In this document: positions 15,143 to 25,101 of the stretch, piece by piece
Numbering within the stretch: the first letter of the stretch is position 1
Layout of the letters: every line of letters starts with the position of its first letter
Assembly: GCF_004345825.1 (NCBI RefSeq)
Contig: NZ_SLXM01000001.1
Location: 496,001-560,000, forward strand
DNA: 64,000 nt
From: Tenacibaculum skagerrakense
Lineage (GTDB): Bacteria > Bacteroidota > Bacteroidia > Flavobacteriales > Flavobacteriaceae
Direction: 5' to 3'
The notes under the pieces: generated by a model
Database searches by the model: none
What the model saw: the letters and a program-made list of their open reading frames with translations, nothing else
Told to the model about the DNA's origin: nothing
Program-made: the position numbers and the translations under genes

Positions 15143-15169
15143 TAAAAAAGAGCCTTGAAAAAGGCTCTT
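15143..15169 (-). terminator. Terminator of metG
   Basis: AAGAGCCTT pairs with AAGGCTCTT, and on the minus strand the stem is followed by TTTTTT. It lies just after the metG stop codon. Confidence 0.85.
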
Positions 15170-15176
15170 ATATTTA

Positions 15177-17243
15177 CTAGGAAACTTGTCCGCCGTTATG
15201 TACTTTTTGTTGTGGCTCTACAAAAGCTAAAGATCCATCTTCAGCATCAGTCATTAAAATCATACCTTGACTTTCAATACCACGTATTTTTCTTGGCGCT
15301 AAATTACATAATACGGTAACTTGTTGCCCAATAATATCTTCTGGTTTAAAACTTTCAGCGATACCAGAAACAATTGTTCTTACATCGATTCCAACATCTA
15401 CTTTTAGTTTTAATAATTTTTTCGTTTTCGCAACTTTTTCTGCTTCTAAAATAGTTCCAATTCTAATATCCATTTTAGTGAAGTCTTCAAACTCAATAGT
15501 CTCTTTTTGAGGTTCAACTTCTTTATTTGCAGCTTCGTTTGCTTTTTTAGTAGCTTCTAGTTTTGCTAATTGAACTTCAATAGTTTTGTCTTCTATTTTA
15601 GAGAAAAGTAAAGGAGCTTTACCTTCCATAATTTTATGACCAGTCGGAAGTAAAACTTTCTTTGAAGTTATTTCACTCCATGAATTTTCTACATCTTTAT
15701 TAATGTTTAAAATATCTTTTAATTTTTCAGAAGTAAAAGGAAGAAATGGTTCAGATAAAACAGATAAGGCTGTAGCAATCTGTAAAGCTACATACATAAT
15801 TGTTTTTACACGCTCTTCATCCTCTTTGATAAGAGTCCAAGGTTCTTCATCCGCTAAATATTTGTTTCCTAAACGGGCCACATTCATAAACTCTTGTGAA
15901 GCTTCTCTGAATCGATAACGTTCAATTGACTTAGCAATAACATCAGGGAACTGTTGAAGTTGTTCCATAATCTCTTCATCAAGTTCTGTAAAATCATTAG
16001 GTTCAGGAACTATTCCATTATAGTATTTATTTGTTAAAACTGCTACTCGATTGATAAAGTTTCCGAAAATAGCAACTAACTCATTGTTGTTTTTTGCTTG
16101 AAAATCTTTCCAAGTAAAATCGTTGTCTTTATTTTCAGGAGCATTTGCTGTCAAAGTGTAACGTAAAACGTCTTGTTGATCTGGGAATTCTTCTAAATAT
16201 TCATGTAACCAAACAGCCCAGTTTTTAGAAGTAGATAATTTGTTTCCTTCTAAGTTCAAGAATTCGTTTGCAGGAACATTTTCAGGTAAAATATAACCTC
16301 CATGAGCTTTTAACATTGAAGGGAAAATAATACAGTGGAATACAATATTATCTTTTCCAATGAAATGAACTAGTTTGGTATTTTCGTCTTTCCAATAATC
16401 TTCCCAGTTTTTACCTTCACGAGCAGCCCATTCTTTCGTAGAAGAAATATAGCCGATTGGTGCATCAAACCACACATAAAGTACTTTTCCATCTGCACCT
16501 TCAACAGGTACAGGAATTCCCCAGTCTAAATCACGTGTTACAGCACGCGGACGTAATCCATCATCAATCCAAGATTTTACTTGTCCTAATACATTCGATT
16601 TCCAGTCGTTTTTATGTCCTTCTAAAATCCACTCACGTAAAAAAGCTTCATGTTTATCTAAAGGTAAAAACCAGTGCTTAGTCTGTTTTAATACAGGAAC
16701 ATTTCCAGTAATTGCCGATTTAGGGTTGATTAAATCTGTAGCGTTATGACTCGTTCCACACTTCTCACATTGATCTCCATAACTTTCTTCATTTCCACAT
16801 TTAGGACAAGTTCCAATTACAAAACGATCTGCTAAAAATTGGTCTGCTTCCGCATCATACAATTGTTCAGAGACTTCTTCAATAAACTCACCATCAGCAT
16901 ACATTTTCTTGAAGAAATCTGAGGCAGTTTCATGATGTATTTCTGCAGATGTACGAGAGTAATTATCAAATGAAATTCCAAAATCTTCAAAAGATTGCTT
17001 AATAATAGCATGATATTTATCGATAATTTGTTGAGGAGTAACACCTTCTTTCTTTGCTCGCATAGGAATTGCAACACCGTGCTCATCTGAACCACAAATG
17101 TATGCAACATCATTTCCTGTTAAACGTAAAAAACGTGCATAAATATCTCCAGGTACATAAACCCCAGCTAAATGTCCAATATGAATAGGACCATTTGTAT
17201 AAGGTAATGCCGCTGTAATTGTATATCTTTTTGAAGAACTCAT
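15177..17243 (-). CDS. metG: Methionyl-tRNA synthetase
   Basis: Charges tRNA-Met with methionine. The 688-residue enzyme has the class I signature HIGH (21-24), the KMSKS-like loop KLSTSK near 337, a four-cysteine zinc knuckle ([18 protein letters not shown]), and a C-terminal tRNA-binding OB-fold domain starting at [11 protein letters not shown] (about 588). The ATG at 17241-17243, giving [10 protein letters not shown], is chosen over an ATG ten codons upstream because the family begins there. Confidence 0.96.
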   Translation of the reverse strand: MSSSKRYTITAALPYTNGPIHIGHLAGVYVPGDIYARFLRLTGNDVAYICGSDEHGVAIPMRAKKEGVTPQQIIDKYHAIIKQSFEDFGISFDNYSRTSAEIHHETASDFFKKMYADGEFIEEVSEQLYDAEADQFLADRFVIGTCPKCGNEESYGDQCEKCGTSHNATDLINPKSAITGNVPVLKQTKHWFLPLDKHEAFLREWILEGHKNDWKSNVLGQVKSWIDDGLRPRAVTRDLDWGIPVPVEGADGKVLYVWFDAPIGYISSTKEWAAREGKNWEDYWKDENTKLVHFIGKDNIVFHCIIFPSMLKAHGGYILPENVPANEFLNLEGNKLSTSKNWAVWLHEYLEEFPDQQDVLRYTLTANAPENKDNDFTWKDFQAKNNNELVAIFGNFINRVAVLTNKYYNGIVPEPNDFTELDEEIMEQLQQFPDVIAKSIERYRFREASQEFMNVARLGNKYLADEEPWTLIKEDEERVKTIMYVALQIATALSVLSEPFLPFTSEKLKDILNINKDVENSWSEITSKKVLLPTGHKIMEGKAPLLFSKIEDKTIEVQLAKLEATKKANEAANKEVEPQKETIEFEDFTKMDIRIGTILEAEKVAKTKKLLKLKVDVGIDVRTIVSGIAESFKPEDIIGQQVTVLCNLAPRKIRGIESQGMILMTDAEDGSLAFVEPQQKVHNGGQVS

Positions 17244-17339
17244 TTTCTTGTATTTTGAAGTGCAAAAGTACAAAACACGCTTCTATTTTGTTACATTTAC
17301 ACTAACTAGATTTTAACGTGATTAGAAGAAGTTAATCGT

Positions 17340-18314
17340 ATGCGAAAATTCATGATACTAATGCTGTTAACGGCACTCCCAATAAGCGCTCAAAAAACAA
17401 TGAAGTTAATTACACCTCCTTATTTAAAAAAGGGAGATACGATTGCAATTGTAGCTCCTGCAGGAATATTAAAAAATAGAGAAGAAGTTATTAATGATGC
17501 TAAAAAATTAGTAGAAAGTTGGGGGTTAAAAGTGGTAATAGGAAAACACGTTTTTGCTCAAGCAAATCATTTTGCAGGAACTGATGAGCAACGTTGTCAA
17601 GATTTTCAAGAAGCATTAGACAATCCGAAAATAAAAGCTATTTGGAGTGCTAGAGGGGGGTATGGTTCGGTTAGAATTTTAGATAAGCTTGATTTTACAA
17701 AGTTCAAGAAACATCCAAAATGGATTATCGGGTATTCTGATATTACAGCATTTCATAATCATGTACACAATTTAGGAGTAGAGAGTTTGCATGCAATGAT
17801 GGGAACAAGTATGCAAGATAAACCAGAGGATATCACAGAGACTATTGATACTTTTAAAAAAGCATTGTTTGGTAAACAACTTGATTATACTATAAAATCT
17901 TCCGAACATAACAGAAGAGGAACTGTAGAAGGTGTTTTAGTAGGAGGAAATATTGCAATTTTGAGTTCTATGCTAGGTTCGGATAGTCAAATAAATACTG
18001 ATGGAAAAATTTTATTTATTGAAGAGATAGGCGAATATAAATATGCTATTGATAGAATGCTACAAAGCTTAAAAAGAGCGGGTTATTTTACAAAAGTTAA
18101 AGGAATTATTGTAGGTGATATGACCAAGGTTAGAAAAAACACAACACCATGGGGAACATCTATAGAACAGTTAATTCTAGACATCGTTCCTGATGACATT
18201 CCGGTTCTATTTGGGTTTCCAGCAGGTCATGAACCAGATAATAGAGCTTTGCTAATGGGAAGAGAAGTAAAGCTATCAGTTGGAAGTAAGTCTTCTTCGA
18301 TTAGTTTTAAATAA
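17340..18314 (+). CDS. LD-carboxypeptidase, peptidase S66 family
   Basis: A 324-residue serine peptidase of family S66 that removes the terminal D-amino acid from peptidoglycan tetrapeptides during wall recycling. The catalytic Ser133 is in GYSDITAF, the glutamate in ILFIEEIGE (near 228), and His297 in AGHEPDN. A signal peptide (MILMLLTALPISAQ) places it in the periplasm, unlike the cytoplasmic E. coli LdcA. It starts 96 bases from the divergent metG. Confidence 0.92.
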   Translation: MRKFMILMLLTALPISAQKTMKLITPPYLKKGDTIAIVAPAGILKNREEVINDAKKLVESWGLKVVIGKHVFAQANHFAGTDEQRCQDFQEALDNPKIKAIWSARGGYGSVRILDKLDFTKFKKHPKWIIGYSDITAFHNHVHNLGVESLHAMMGTSMQDKPEDITETIDTFKKALFGKQLDYTIKSSEHNRRGTVEGVLVGGNIAILSSMLGSDSQINTDGKILFIEEIGEYKYAIDRMLQSLKRAGYFTKVKGIIVGDMTKVRKNTTPWGTSIEQLILDIVPDDIPVLFGFPAGHEPDNRALLMGREVKLSVGSKSSSISFK

Positions 18315-18332
18315 CTTAGAAATATCTACTTG

Positions 18333-18412
18333 TCCCGAAGTTTTGGGAGTTTCAGGTTCTCATCAAATGAAGTAGTTATAGTGTGAGATTCCGAAACAAG
18401 TTCGGAATGACG
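18333..18412. repeat. Two intergenic palindromic repeats
   Basis: TCCCGAAGTTTTGGGA (18333-18348) is a diverged copy of the palindrome inside two tRNAs of this window. Thirty-five bases on, ATTCCGAA-ACAAG-TTCGGAAT (18388-18408) within a GTGAG...GACG context is a second inverted repeat of the type scattered between genes in flavobacteria. They lie between the stop codon of the S66 gene and the convergent gene at 18459 and may act as hairpins in the mRNA. Confidence 0.65.
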
Positions 18413-18458
18413 TTAGTAGACAAATATTATGTAAGCTTAATATTTAGTTTTAAAGAAA

Positions 18459-18815
18459 TCACATCGCTTTTAATCTAAACTCAAGATTCTCCAGATCATT
18501 AGATAATTTTTGAAAACGATTTTTTCGGTTTTCTTGTTCCGCATACCTTTTTCCATAATCACCACCAAATAACCAGAAAAAGATACTAGGCTTCGACCGG
18601 TTATGTCGAGTTTCTTCAAGGTTAAAATCAACTTTATAAATTTCTTGTTTGAAAGCATCAGAAATAATCGTTGAGTCGATTACGTACTTTTTAAATCTTC
18701 TAATTTCTATGTTTAGTTGATTGATTTCATCTTCATCGATGTATTCATCATAGCTGTGACGAGCAAATTCTGCTTTTAAAAAGGAAATGTACTTAAATAA
18801 TTTTTCTTCATTCAT
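18459..18815 (-). CDS. Conserved-looking hypothetical protein, 118 residues
   Basis: I do not recognise the family. The protein is charged and predicted mostly helical (KLFKYISFLKAEFARHSYDE; LENLEFRLKAM), with one hydrophobic patch, SIFFWLFGGDYG, too short to be a sure membrane segment. It is transcribed away from yraN, starting 37 bases from it. Confidence 0.6.
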   Translation of the reverse strand: MNEEKLFKYISFLKAEFARHSYDEYIDEDEINQLNIEIRRFKKYVIDSTIISDAFKQEIYKVDFNLEETRHNRSKPSIFFWLFGGDYGKRYAEQENRKNRFQKLSNDLENLEFRLKAM

Positions 18816-18852
18816 AATAATCTAAATATAGGTATTTTTGTAAGAAAATGCT

Positions 18853-19209
18853 ATGGCTCAACATAATAAATTAGGTGAAAGAGGAGAGGAGTTAGCAGTA
18901 CACTATCTCCTTAAAAAAGGTTATAAAATAGTGCATCGTAATTATAGATATTTAAAAGCTGAAGTAGATATTATTGCTAAAAAAGATGATGTAATAGTGG
19001 CTATTGAAGTAAAAACAAGAACTTCTAATTACCACGGAAACCCCAAAGATTTTATCAATAAAAAGAAAATTCAGTTATTAACTTCCGCTATGGATTTTTA
19101 CATGCAAAAGAGTAATTTAGAGTATGAAGTTCGATTTGATATTATCTCTATTGTTGGAAGTACTTCATTTAAGATAGAACACATTGAAGATGCATTTTTA
19201 TATTTTTAA
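18853..19209 (+). CDS. YraN family (UPF0102) nuclease-like protein
   Basis: A 118-residue protein of the UPF0102 family, which has a restriction-endonuclease-like fold. The PD-(D/E)XK-type pattern is seen as GERGEELA (8-15), AEVDII with Glu37 and Asp39, and AIEVKTR with Glu52 and Lys54. The family has been linked to DNA processing, but no firm role is known. Length is typical. A bidirectional terminator follows. Confidence 0.92.
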   Translation: MAQHNKLGERGEELAVHYLLKKGYKIVHRNYRYLKAEVDIIAKKDDVIVAIEVKTRTSNYHGNPKDFINKKKIQLLTSAMDFYMQKSNLEYEVRFDIISIVGSTSFKIEHIEDAFLYF

Positions 19210-19212
19210 AAT

Positions 19213-19243
19213 AAAAAAAGCGATGCATTTGCATCGCTTTTTC
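19213..19243. terminator. Bidirectional terminator between yraN and the TlpA-like gene
   Basis: AAAGCGATGC pairs with GCATCGCTTT with an A-run and a T-run on the two sides, between convergent genes. Confidence 0.88.
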
Positions 19244-19265
19244 AATATAAATAGTATCTAAAAAA

Positions 19266-20654
19266 TTATTCTTTCTCAGCATTACCATTTTCGAAGTAAT
19301 CTTTAACGTCTTCGAAAGAATTTGGCATTGCTACTATTTTCTTGTCTTTGTTTAAGATGAAATAAGTTGGTGTTCCTACTAATTGATAGGTAGTTACAAC
19401 TTCATTTTCCCATTTATTATCAGGATGAGTTCCCATTACATTATGCCATCCTTCTAATTTTTTCACATATTCTGTCCACTCAGCAGCTTCTTGTTCAATA
19501 CCAAAAGCAATCACAGAAGTTTTAGCATGAGTTTTCATGTACGTATGTAATAAAGGAATTTCTTTTAAACAGTGAGAACAACCTGTACTCCAGAAAACTA
19601 ATAAGTATTCGTCACTATCGCTTAAAGTAGATAAAGAATACTCATTTCCACCTTCTGTCCATGAGAAATCTGGAGCAATTCTTCCTACTGTAGCACGAAG
19701 TAACGCTACTTTATCATCTCTAAATTTTTGATCTTGTAAATCACTTGGAAGTTTATCATAATAATCAGCAAAAAGACCATCTACAATTTCAGAGTTTCTA
19801 GCATTTGCAAAACGAGTTATTAGATATTCAATTACTTCTTTCTTAACATTATTATCATCTAATAATCCCATTACTTTAGCAACTGACTGCTTATATAACT
19901 CCTGTTGTGTAGATTGATTTTCAGCAATGTTTAGATAAAAAACATAGTTCGTTATTTTATCAACTATAAATGGAGAATTGTATAATTTCTTATTCGAAAA
20001 ATCAACATTTTCAAAGAAATTTTCAATAACATGATCTAAATATTCTTGAGTATCGTCAAAAATAGAAGAAGAGTTTGTTGGTTTTGAAGCTTTAATGTAC
20101 GTGTTCACTAACATTCCTTCAGATTTACCTTCGTAAATTTCTTGAATATCTTCTTGCTCTTTATACGCTTTTTTGTAATCTTTTTTGATTTGTTTATCTT
20201 CAGACTTTAAGTATTCTACCTGATAAGAATCAATCTTTCTTTGCATTTTACCAATTGCTTCTAAATATTCACGATATACTTTATTCTCTCTTGATTTAGT
20301 AAAAAGAATAGATTCTTCTGGATACACTGGGTTGAAAACAAATTCAACATTTTCATTATTGAAAAAGAAATCAACAAATCCTGCTCCTTGGTTTCTATAG
20401 GTAACTCTATAAGCACCTTCTTTCGCATCTGCAGGTAAATTTAGTTCAAACCTACCAACTTTTTGAGTATTCCCACCAATGTTTACATCTTCAAACACAA
20501 TAGTAGAGTTACTAATAAATTTTTGCTTTGCACCTTCGATTTTATATAAAATAACCCAATCACTTTCTTCTGGCGGTGTCATCGTTCCTTTTACAGAGTA
20601 TTGAGCATTTGCAATCGATGTAACAAATAGTATTAATGCAAGTAATCTTTTCAT
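19266..20654 (-). CDS. TlpA-like thioredoxin-fold protein
   Basis: A 462-residue exported protein. A signal peptide (MKRLLALILFVTSIANA) is followed by a DUF4369-like beta domain, a long helical middle, and a C-terminal TlpA/ResA-type thioredoxin domain with the redox pair in STGCSHCLKE (near residues 359 and 362) and the cis-proline loop GTPTYF. Such proteins act as periplasmic thiol oxidoreductases in Bacteroidota. The ATG at 20652-20654 is chosen over an upstream TTG because the signal sequence begins there. Confidence 0.9.
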   Translation of the reverse strand: MKRLLALILFVTSIANAQYSVKGTMTPPEESDWVILYKIEGAKQKFISNSTIVFEDVNIGGNTQKVGRFELNLPADAKEGAYRVTYRNQGAGFVDFFFNNENVEFVFNPVYPEESILFTKSRENKVYREYLEAIGKMQRKIDSYQVEYLKSEDKQIKKDYKKAYKEQEDIQEIYEGKSEGMLVNTYIKASKPTNSSSIFDDTQEYLDHVIENFFENVDFSNKKLYNSPFIVDKITNYVFYLNIAENQSTQQELYKQSVAKVMGLLDDNNVKKEVIEYLITRFANARNSEIVDGLFADYYDKLPSDLQDQKFRDDKVALLRATVGRIAPDFSWTEGGNEYSLSTLSDSDEYLLVFWSTGCSHCLKEIPLLHTYMKTHAKTSVIAFGIEQEAAEWTEYVKKLEGWHNVMGTHPDNKWENEVVTTYQLVGTPTYFILNKDKKIVAMPNSFEDVKDYFENGNAEKE

Positions 20655-20776
20655 CGTTAACAAGGGATTTATTTAAAATAATATTTATAATTCTGTTACC
20701 AGTATTTCAATAAGTATACCAAAATTACTATTTCTTATTTAATTTGAGTACTTTAGGTTAAACTTTATTCAAAATA

Positions 20777-21571
20777 ATGGTTATAAAAAACAAAATAATC
20801 TGGATTACCGGAGCTTCTTCAGGCATTGGAAAATCACTGGCAATACATCTTTCGCACCAAAATACAAAATTAATATTATCTTCTAGGAATGAATCTTCTT
20901 TAAATGAAGTAAAAAAAATATGCGGAGGTTTAGAAAGCATAAAAATTTTGCCATTAGATCTTGAAGATTATTTGAATTTAGACAAAAAAGTAACTGAGGC
21001 CATTGCATTTTTTGGTCGTGTAGATATTCTAATAAATAACGGTGGAATTAGTCAAAGGTCTTTAGCTAAAAATACAAGTATTGAAGTAGATAAGCGATTA
21101 ATGGATATTAATTACTTAGGAACTGTTGCGCTTAGCAAAGCAATTTTACCTCACTTTATTGAAAACAAATCAGGGCACTATGTGGTTACTACTAGTATAG
21201 TAGGAAAAATAGGAACGCCTTTACGTTCTACCTATGCTGCAACTAAACATGCTTTGCATGGTTTTTTTGATAGTTTACGAGCAGAAGTTCACCAAGATAA
21301 TATAAAAGTTACGTTGGTTTGTCCAGGTTTTGTTACCACGAATGTTTCTAAGAATGCTTTAACCGGAGATGGTACACCACAAAACAAAATGGATGAGGCC
21401 ACAGCTAATGGAATTCACCCAGATAAGTTTGCGAAATTGATGGTTAAAGCAATTACAAAACAAAAAGAAGAAGTTTATATTGCAGGTGCAAAAGAAAAAT
21501 TAGGAGTGTTAGCTAAACGATTTTACCCAAAACTACTTTCTAAAATGATTCGAAAATTAAGTGTTACCTAG
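20777..21571 (+). CDS. Short-chain dehydrogenase/reductase
   Basis: A 264-residue NAD(P)-dependent oxidoreductase with a Rossmann fold. TGASSGIGK (11-19) binds the cofactor, NNGG (87-90) stabilises the sheet, and the catalytic residues are Ser140, Tyr153 and Lys157 (YAATK). The C-terminal part resembles the DHRS7-like branch. The substrate is unknown. The 3' end overlaps the convergent gene by 4 bases. Confidence 0.93.
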   Translation: MVIKNKIIWITGASSGIGKSLAIHLSHQNTKLILSSRNESSLNEVKKICGGLESIKILPLDLEDYLNLDKKVTEAIAFFGRVDILINNGGISQRSLAKNTSIEVDKRLMDINYLGTVALSKAILPHFIENKSGHYVVTTSIVGKIGTPLRSTYAATKHALHGFFDSLRAEVHQDNIKVTLVCPGFVTTNVSKNALTGDGTPQNKMDEATANGIHPDKFAKLMVKAITKQKEEVYIAGAKEKLGVLAKRFYPKLLSKMIRKLSVT

Positions 21572-21924
21572 TTAAAAAAGTCAATAGCTTCAAAATACGT
21601 AACGATAGCTTCTTTCATTAAAACAGTTTGTTCACCAGGTTTTAGATTAGGAAGTTCTGTTACAATTTTGTAGTGTGGCCAGCCATCATCATCAAAAAAA
21701 TCAAACTCATAATACCCATAAGGTTCTAAAAGTTTACAGATAGCTATATGCATTAAGTTAACCTTCTCATCTTTTTTAAACTTACGTTGTCCTTGTCCTA
21801 ATTCTTGAACTCCAATAAGGTAAATGATACTATCTAAATTTAGCTCGTCTCCTTCGGCAAATTGTTCTGATAAAGACGTTACTAAAAAATTCCACTTTTC
21901 CTTTAAATTACCAACTTTACTCAT
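21568..21924 (-). CDS. Conserved hypothetical protein, 118 residues
   Basis: I recognise no named family, but the sequence has the even composition of a genuine, conserved flavobacterial protein: YLIGVQELGQGQRKF, LLEPYGYYEFDFFDDDGWPHY and a C-terminal helix. No signal peptide or membrane segment. It overlaps the SDR gene end to end by 4 bases and is divergent from cvpA. Confidence 0.65.
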   Translation of the reverse strand: MSKVGNLKEKWNFLVTSLSEQFAEGDELNLDSIIYLIGVQELGQGQRKFKKDEKVNLMHIAICKLLEPYGYYEFDFFDDDGWPHYKIVTELPNLKPGEQTVLMKEAIVTYFEAIDFFN

Positions 21925-21987
21925 TCGTTTTTAATTGAAGCGCAAAGATACGAATGAGTTATTTATATTTGTTAAAATTCTAGTACT

Positions 21988-22506
21988 ATGAATGTATTTG
22001 ATATTATTATAGCTTCATTGTTACTCTTTGGTTTTGTTAGGGGATTAATGAAAGGATTATTTGTTGAAGTAGCATCTCTTGTAGCGTTAGTTGCTGGTGT
22101 ATATGGAGCTATCCACTTTTCTTATTTTTTAGGAGATTGGTTGAAAAACAGTTTAGATTGGTCAGAGCAATACATTACATTGGTAGCCTTTGCTGGGACT
22201 TTTGTAATAATTATAGTGGTTATAGCATTACTAGGAAAAATATTAACCAAAATAGCAGATTTTGCTTCTTTAGGAATCTTAAATAAAATTTTAGGAGGAG
22301 TTTTTGGAGCCTTAAAAATTGGATTAATTCTAAGTGTAGTATTTATTTTTTTTGGTAGAATGAATGATACTATTCCTTTTGTAAAAAAGGAAAGTTTAGA
22401 GCAATCAATTTTATACAAACCAGTAAAGAAAATAGCTCCGATGATTTTTCCTTCAATAATTAAAGGAGATGAAGAAAAGTCCGAATCGGAAGCTAATGAT
22501 TTATAA
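21988..22506 (+). CDS. CvpA family membrane protein
   Basis: A 172-residue inner-membrane protein of the CvpA family. Four membrane helices are visible, starting with MNVFDIIIASLLLFGFVRGLMKG, whose glycine and arginine residues are the family signature. E. coli CvpA was linked to colicin V export and envelope resistance; the role in this organism is unknown. Followed by a bidirectional terminator. Confidence 0.9.
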   Translation: MNVFDIIIASLLLFGFVRGLMKGLFVEVASLVALVAGVYGAIHFSYFLGDWLKNSLDWSEQYITLVAFAGTFVIIIVVIALLGKILTKIADFASLGILNKILGGVFGALKIGLILSVVFIFFGRMNDTIPFVKKESLEQSILYKPVKKIAPMIFPSIIKGDEEKSESEANDL

Positions 22507-22511
22507 ATAAT

Positions 22512-22541
22512 AAAAAAGGGATGATTAATCATCCCTTTTTT
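22512..22541. terminator. Bidirectional terminator after cvpA and carbonic anhydrase
   Basis: AAAAGGGATGA pairs with TCATCCCTTTT around TTAA between two convergent genes. Confidence 0.88.
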
Positions 22542-22557
22542 ATTATTTATGTATAAT

Positions 22558-23187
22558 TTATAACATGTTTACCTTTCCAGTAGCTAATGAATAAACACCT
22601 CCTACGATAGATATTTCTCCATTGTCTTCCATTTCTTGTAAAATTTTACTTTTCTCTCTAATCCTTTCTATAGTTAATTTTACATTGTTTTCAACTGTTT
22701 TTTCTACAAATTCTTTATTAGAAGAATCAGCAACTCCATCTACTTGTTCAGAAGCCATTTTTGCAGCTGGAGTAATATTGCTTAACATTGCTGTAATGTT
22801 TCCTAATTCAACACCATCACAAGCGGCTTTAACAGCGCCACAACTTTCGTGTCCTAAAACTAATATTAGTTTACTACCAGCAACTGCACATGAATATTCC
22901 ATACTTCCTAAAATATCAATATTTTCAAAGTTTCCTGCAACACGGGCAACAAATATGTCTCCTATAGTTTGGTCAAAAACTAATTCAACAGGAACTCGTG
23001 AATCAATACAAGATAAAATCACCGCTTTTGGGAACTGACCATTGGCAGTCTGTTGAACTAATGAACTTATATCAGAATTCGTTACATTATTACTAACATA
23101 ACGTTTATTTCCATCTAGTAAATCTTCTAATACCGATTGTGGTGTATAATTAGATTGTATTTCTTTTGTTAAAGCATTATTTCTCAT
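22558..23187 (-). CDS. Beta-carbonic anhydrase
   Basis: A 209-residue zinc enzyme interconverting CO2 and bicarbonate. Zinc ligands and catalytic pair are in SCIDSR (Cys60, Asp62) and GHESCGAVK (His113, Cys116). Its start codon is 5 bases from the stop of the SulP gene upstream, so it is the last gene of a SulP-SulP-carbonic anhydrase operon, which suggests a shared job in bicarbonate supply. No signal peptide. Confidence 0.93.
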   Translation of the reverse strand: MRNNALTKEIQSNYTPQSVLEDLLDGNKRYVSNNVTNSDISSLVQQTANGQFPKAVILSCIDSRVPVELVFDQTIGDIFVARVAGNFENIDILGSMEYSCAVAGSKLILVLGHESCGAVKAACDGVELGNITAMLSNITPAAKMASEQVDGVADSSNKEFVEKTVENNVKLTIERIREKSKILQEMEDNGEISIVGGVYSLATGKVNML

Positions 23188-23191
23188 TCGT

Positions 23192-25057
23192 TTATAATTT
23201 ATGTTGTTTTGATATGTTGTTTTTTACCCACTCTAAACATTCAGAAAAGGTTTCAAATATATGATTGTTTGGAATTAAATCGGGAATAATCCCAATACGT
23301 TCCATCATGTATTGAGGTTGTTCTAATACACCTACAAACAATATCTGTTTTCCATTTTTTTTCAGATCAATTAAAATATCTTCTAAAGCAAATAAACCAG
23401 ATTGGTCTATGTAACGCATTTTATCCATACGAATAATTACCATTTCTGCAGTTTCAGGTATTTGCTTTGATAGCGCTTGAAAATTACTTGTAAAACCAAA
23501 AAATAAAGGTCCGTTAATATGTTTGATAAACACATCATTGATAAGACTTTCTGGAAATTCAGTCTCATCATCCCATGCTTCTTCTAGCGGTATAATATCT
23601 GATTCTTTTGAGGTGACATCGCCAATTTTTTTCATGAAGATTAAAGAAGCAATAATTAATCCTAAACCAACTGCATATACTAAATCCCAAAAAATAGAAA
23701 GAATCATAACCGTAAACATTATAATTACTTCAGAACTTAGTCTAATTGGTCCTATTTTTACATCTTTCGGTAAGTTTGGTATTGCTTTTAGTCCTTTATA
23801 ATCCATCACACCAATACCAACTGTTATTAGAACACCAGCAAGAACTGCAGCAGGAATTTTGGAAGCAATTGGTCCTAAACCTAATAATATAATTAAAAGC
23901 ATTAGGGCAGCAACCATTCCTGAAAGTTTCGTTTTTCCACCAGAATTAATATTTACTACTGTTCTAATTGTAGCACCTGCTCCAGGAATTCCTCCAAATA
24001 TAGCAGCAACGGTATTCCCAATACCTTGACCTACTAACTCTTTATTAGGTAAATGTTTAGTTTTGGTCATATTATCTGCAATAACTGAAGTTAATAAAGA
24101 ATCAATAGCACCAAGTAAGGCTAAGGTAAAAGCAGTAAATATATATGGGGTAACTGTCGAGAAGTTGAACGTTGTAAAAATTTCTAAATTTGGAGTAGGA
24201 AATCCACCAGGAATTTCTTGTATTGGAATATATTTCAAATCGAATATCAAAGCAATTGATGTCATCACTACTAAAGCAACTAGCGTACTAGGTATAGATT
24301 TGGTAATTCTTTTAAAGCCAAAAATTATAAGAATGGTACCTAAAGCCAGTAAAAACTCTAAAAAATTAATCTTTTTTATGGCTTGTGGTAATACTTTTAA
24401 TGTGCCTAATACTCCAGAAGATTCTTTACCTGCTAAGGTTTTAGATTCTTTTAAAATATTTTTTTCATTAATTTCATCGGCACGTTGAATTGTATTTTGA
24501 AAGTCTTCTATTGCCAAAACATCTTTACCAGCTTCATCTTTTAAAATGTTTTGTAAAATAATTTCGTTGGCCTGAGGCTTAAATTGATTAACAAAACTAA
24601 CATCATCTTTAGCATAATACCCAATAGAAGGTAGTATTTGTGTAATCAATATTATAACTCCAATAGCCGTCATAAATCCTGAAACTACTGGATAAGGAAT
24701 GTACTTAATATATTTTCCAAAGCCAAGAGCACCTAAGCCTATTTGCATTAAACCAGCCAATAAAAAAACTGATAGAATAATTGGTAATGCTTGCTGAAGG
24801 TTTCCATCGTTTGTGGCAATTATTGCTGCAATTACCACTATACTAACAGCCGTCATTGGAGCAGTTGGCCCTGAAATTTGCGTATCCGTACCTCCGAAGA
24901 GTGAAGCAAAAAAGGCAATAAATATTGCTCCATATAAACCAGCACTAGGCCCTAATCCTGAGGAAACTCCAAAAGCAAGGGCAAGTGGTAGGGCAACAAT
25001 TCCAGCTGTAATACCGCCAAATAAATCACCTTTAATATTAGAAAATAGATTTTTCAT
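23192..25057 (-). CDS. SulP-family anion transporter with STAS domain
   Basis: A 621-residue SLC26/SulP transporter: the start LFGGITAGIVALPLALAFGVSSGLG and about a dozen membrane helices, then a C-terminal STAS domain (MVIIRMDKMRYIDQSGLFAL). An extra soluble stretch of about 80 residues between early helices (after PSIGYYAKDD) is unusual. SulP proteins move sulfate, bicarbonate or other anions; with carbonic anhydrase directly downstream, bicarbonate is the best guess. Confidence 0.88.
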   Translation of the reverse strand: MKNLFSNIKGDLFGGITAGIVALPLALAFGVSSGLGPSAGLYGAIFIAFFASLFGGTDTQISGPTAPMTAVSIVVIAAIIATNDGNLQQALPIILSVFLLAGLMQIGLGALGFGKYIKYIPYPVVSGFMTAIGVIILITQILPSIGYYAKDDVSFVNQFKPQANEIILQNILKDEAGKDVLAIEDFQNTIQRADEINEKNILKESKTLAGKESSGVLGTLKVLPQAIKKINFLEFLLALGTILIIFGFKRITKSIPSTLVALVVMTSIALIFDLKYIPIQEIPGGFPTPNLEIFTTFNFSTVTPYIFTAFTLALLGAIDSLLTSVIADNMTKTKHLPNKELVGQGIGNTVAAIFGGIPGAGATIRTVVNINSGGKTKLSGMVAALMLLIILLGLGPIASKIPAAVLAGVLITVGIGVMDYKGLKAIPNLPKDVKIGPIRLSSEVIIMFTVMILSIFWDLVYAVGLGLIIASLIFMKKIGDVTSKESDIIPLEEAWDDETEFPESLINDVFIKHINGPLFFGFTSNFQALSKQIPETAEMVIIRMDKMRYIDQSGLFALEDILIDLKKNGKQILFVGVLEQPQYMMERIGIIPDLIPNNHIFETFSECLEWVKNNISKQHKL

Positions 25058-25101
25058 TTCGGTCGATTGATTTTTTGCACAAGTTAAAATAATTAATTTA
25101 C

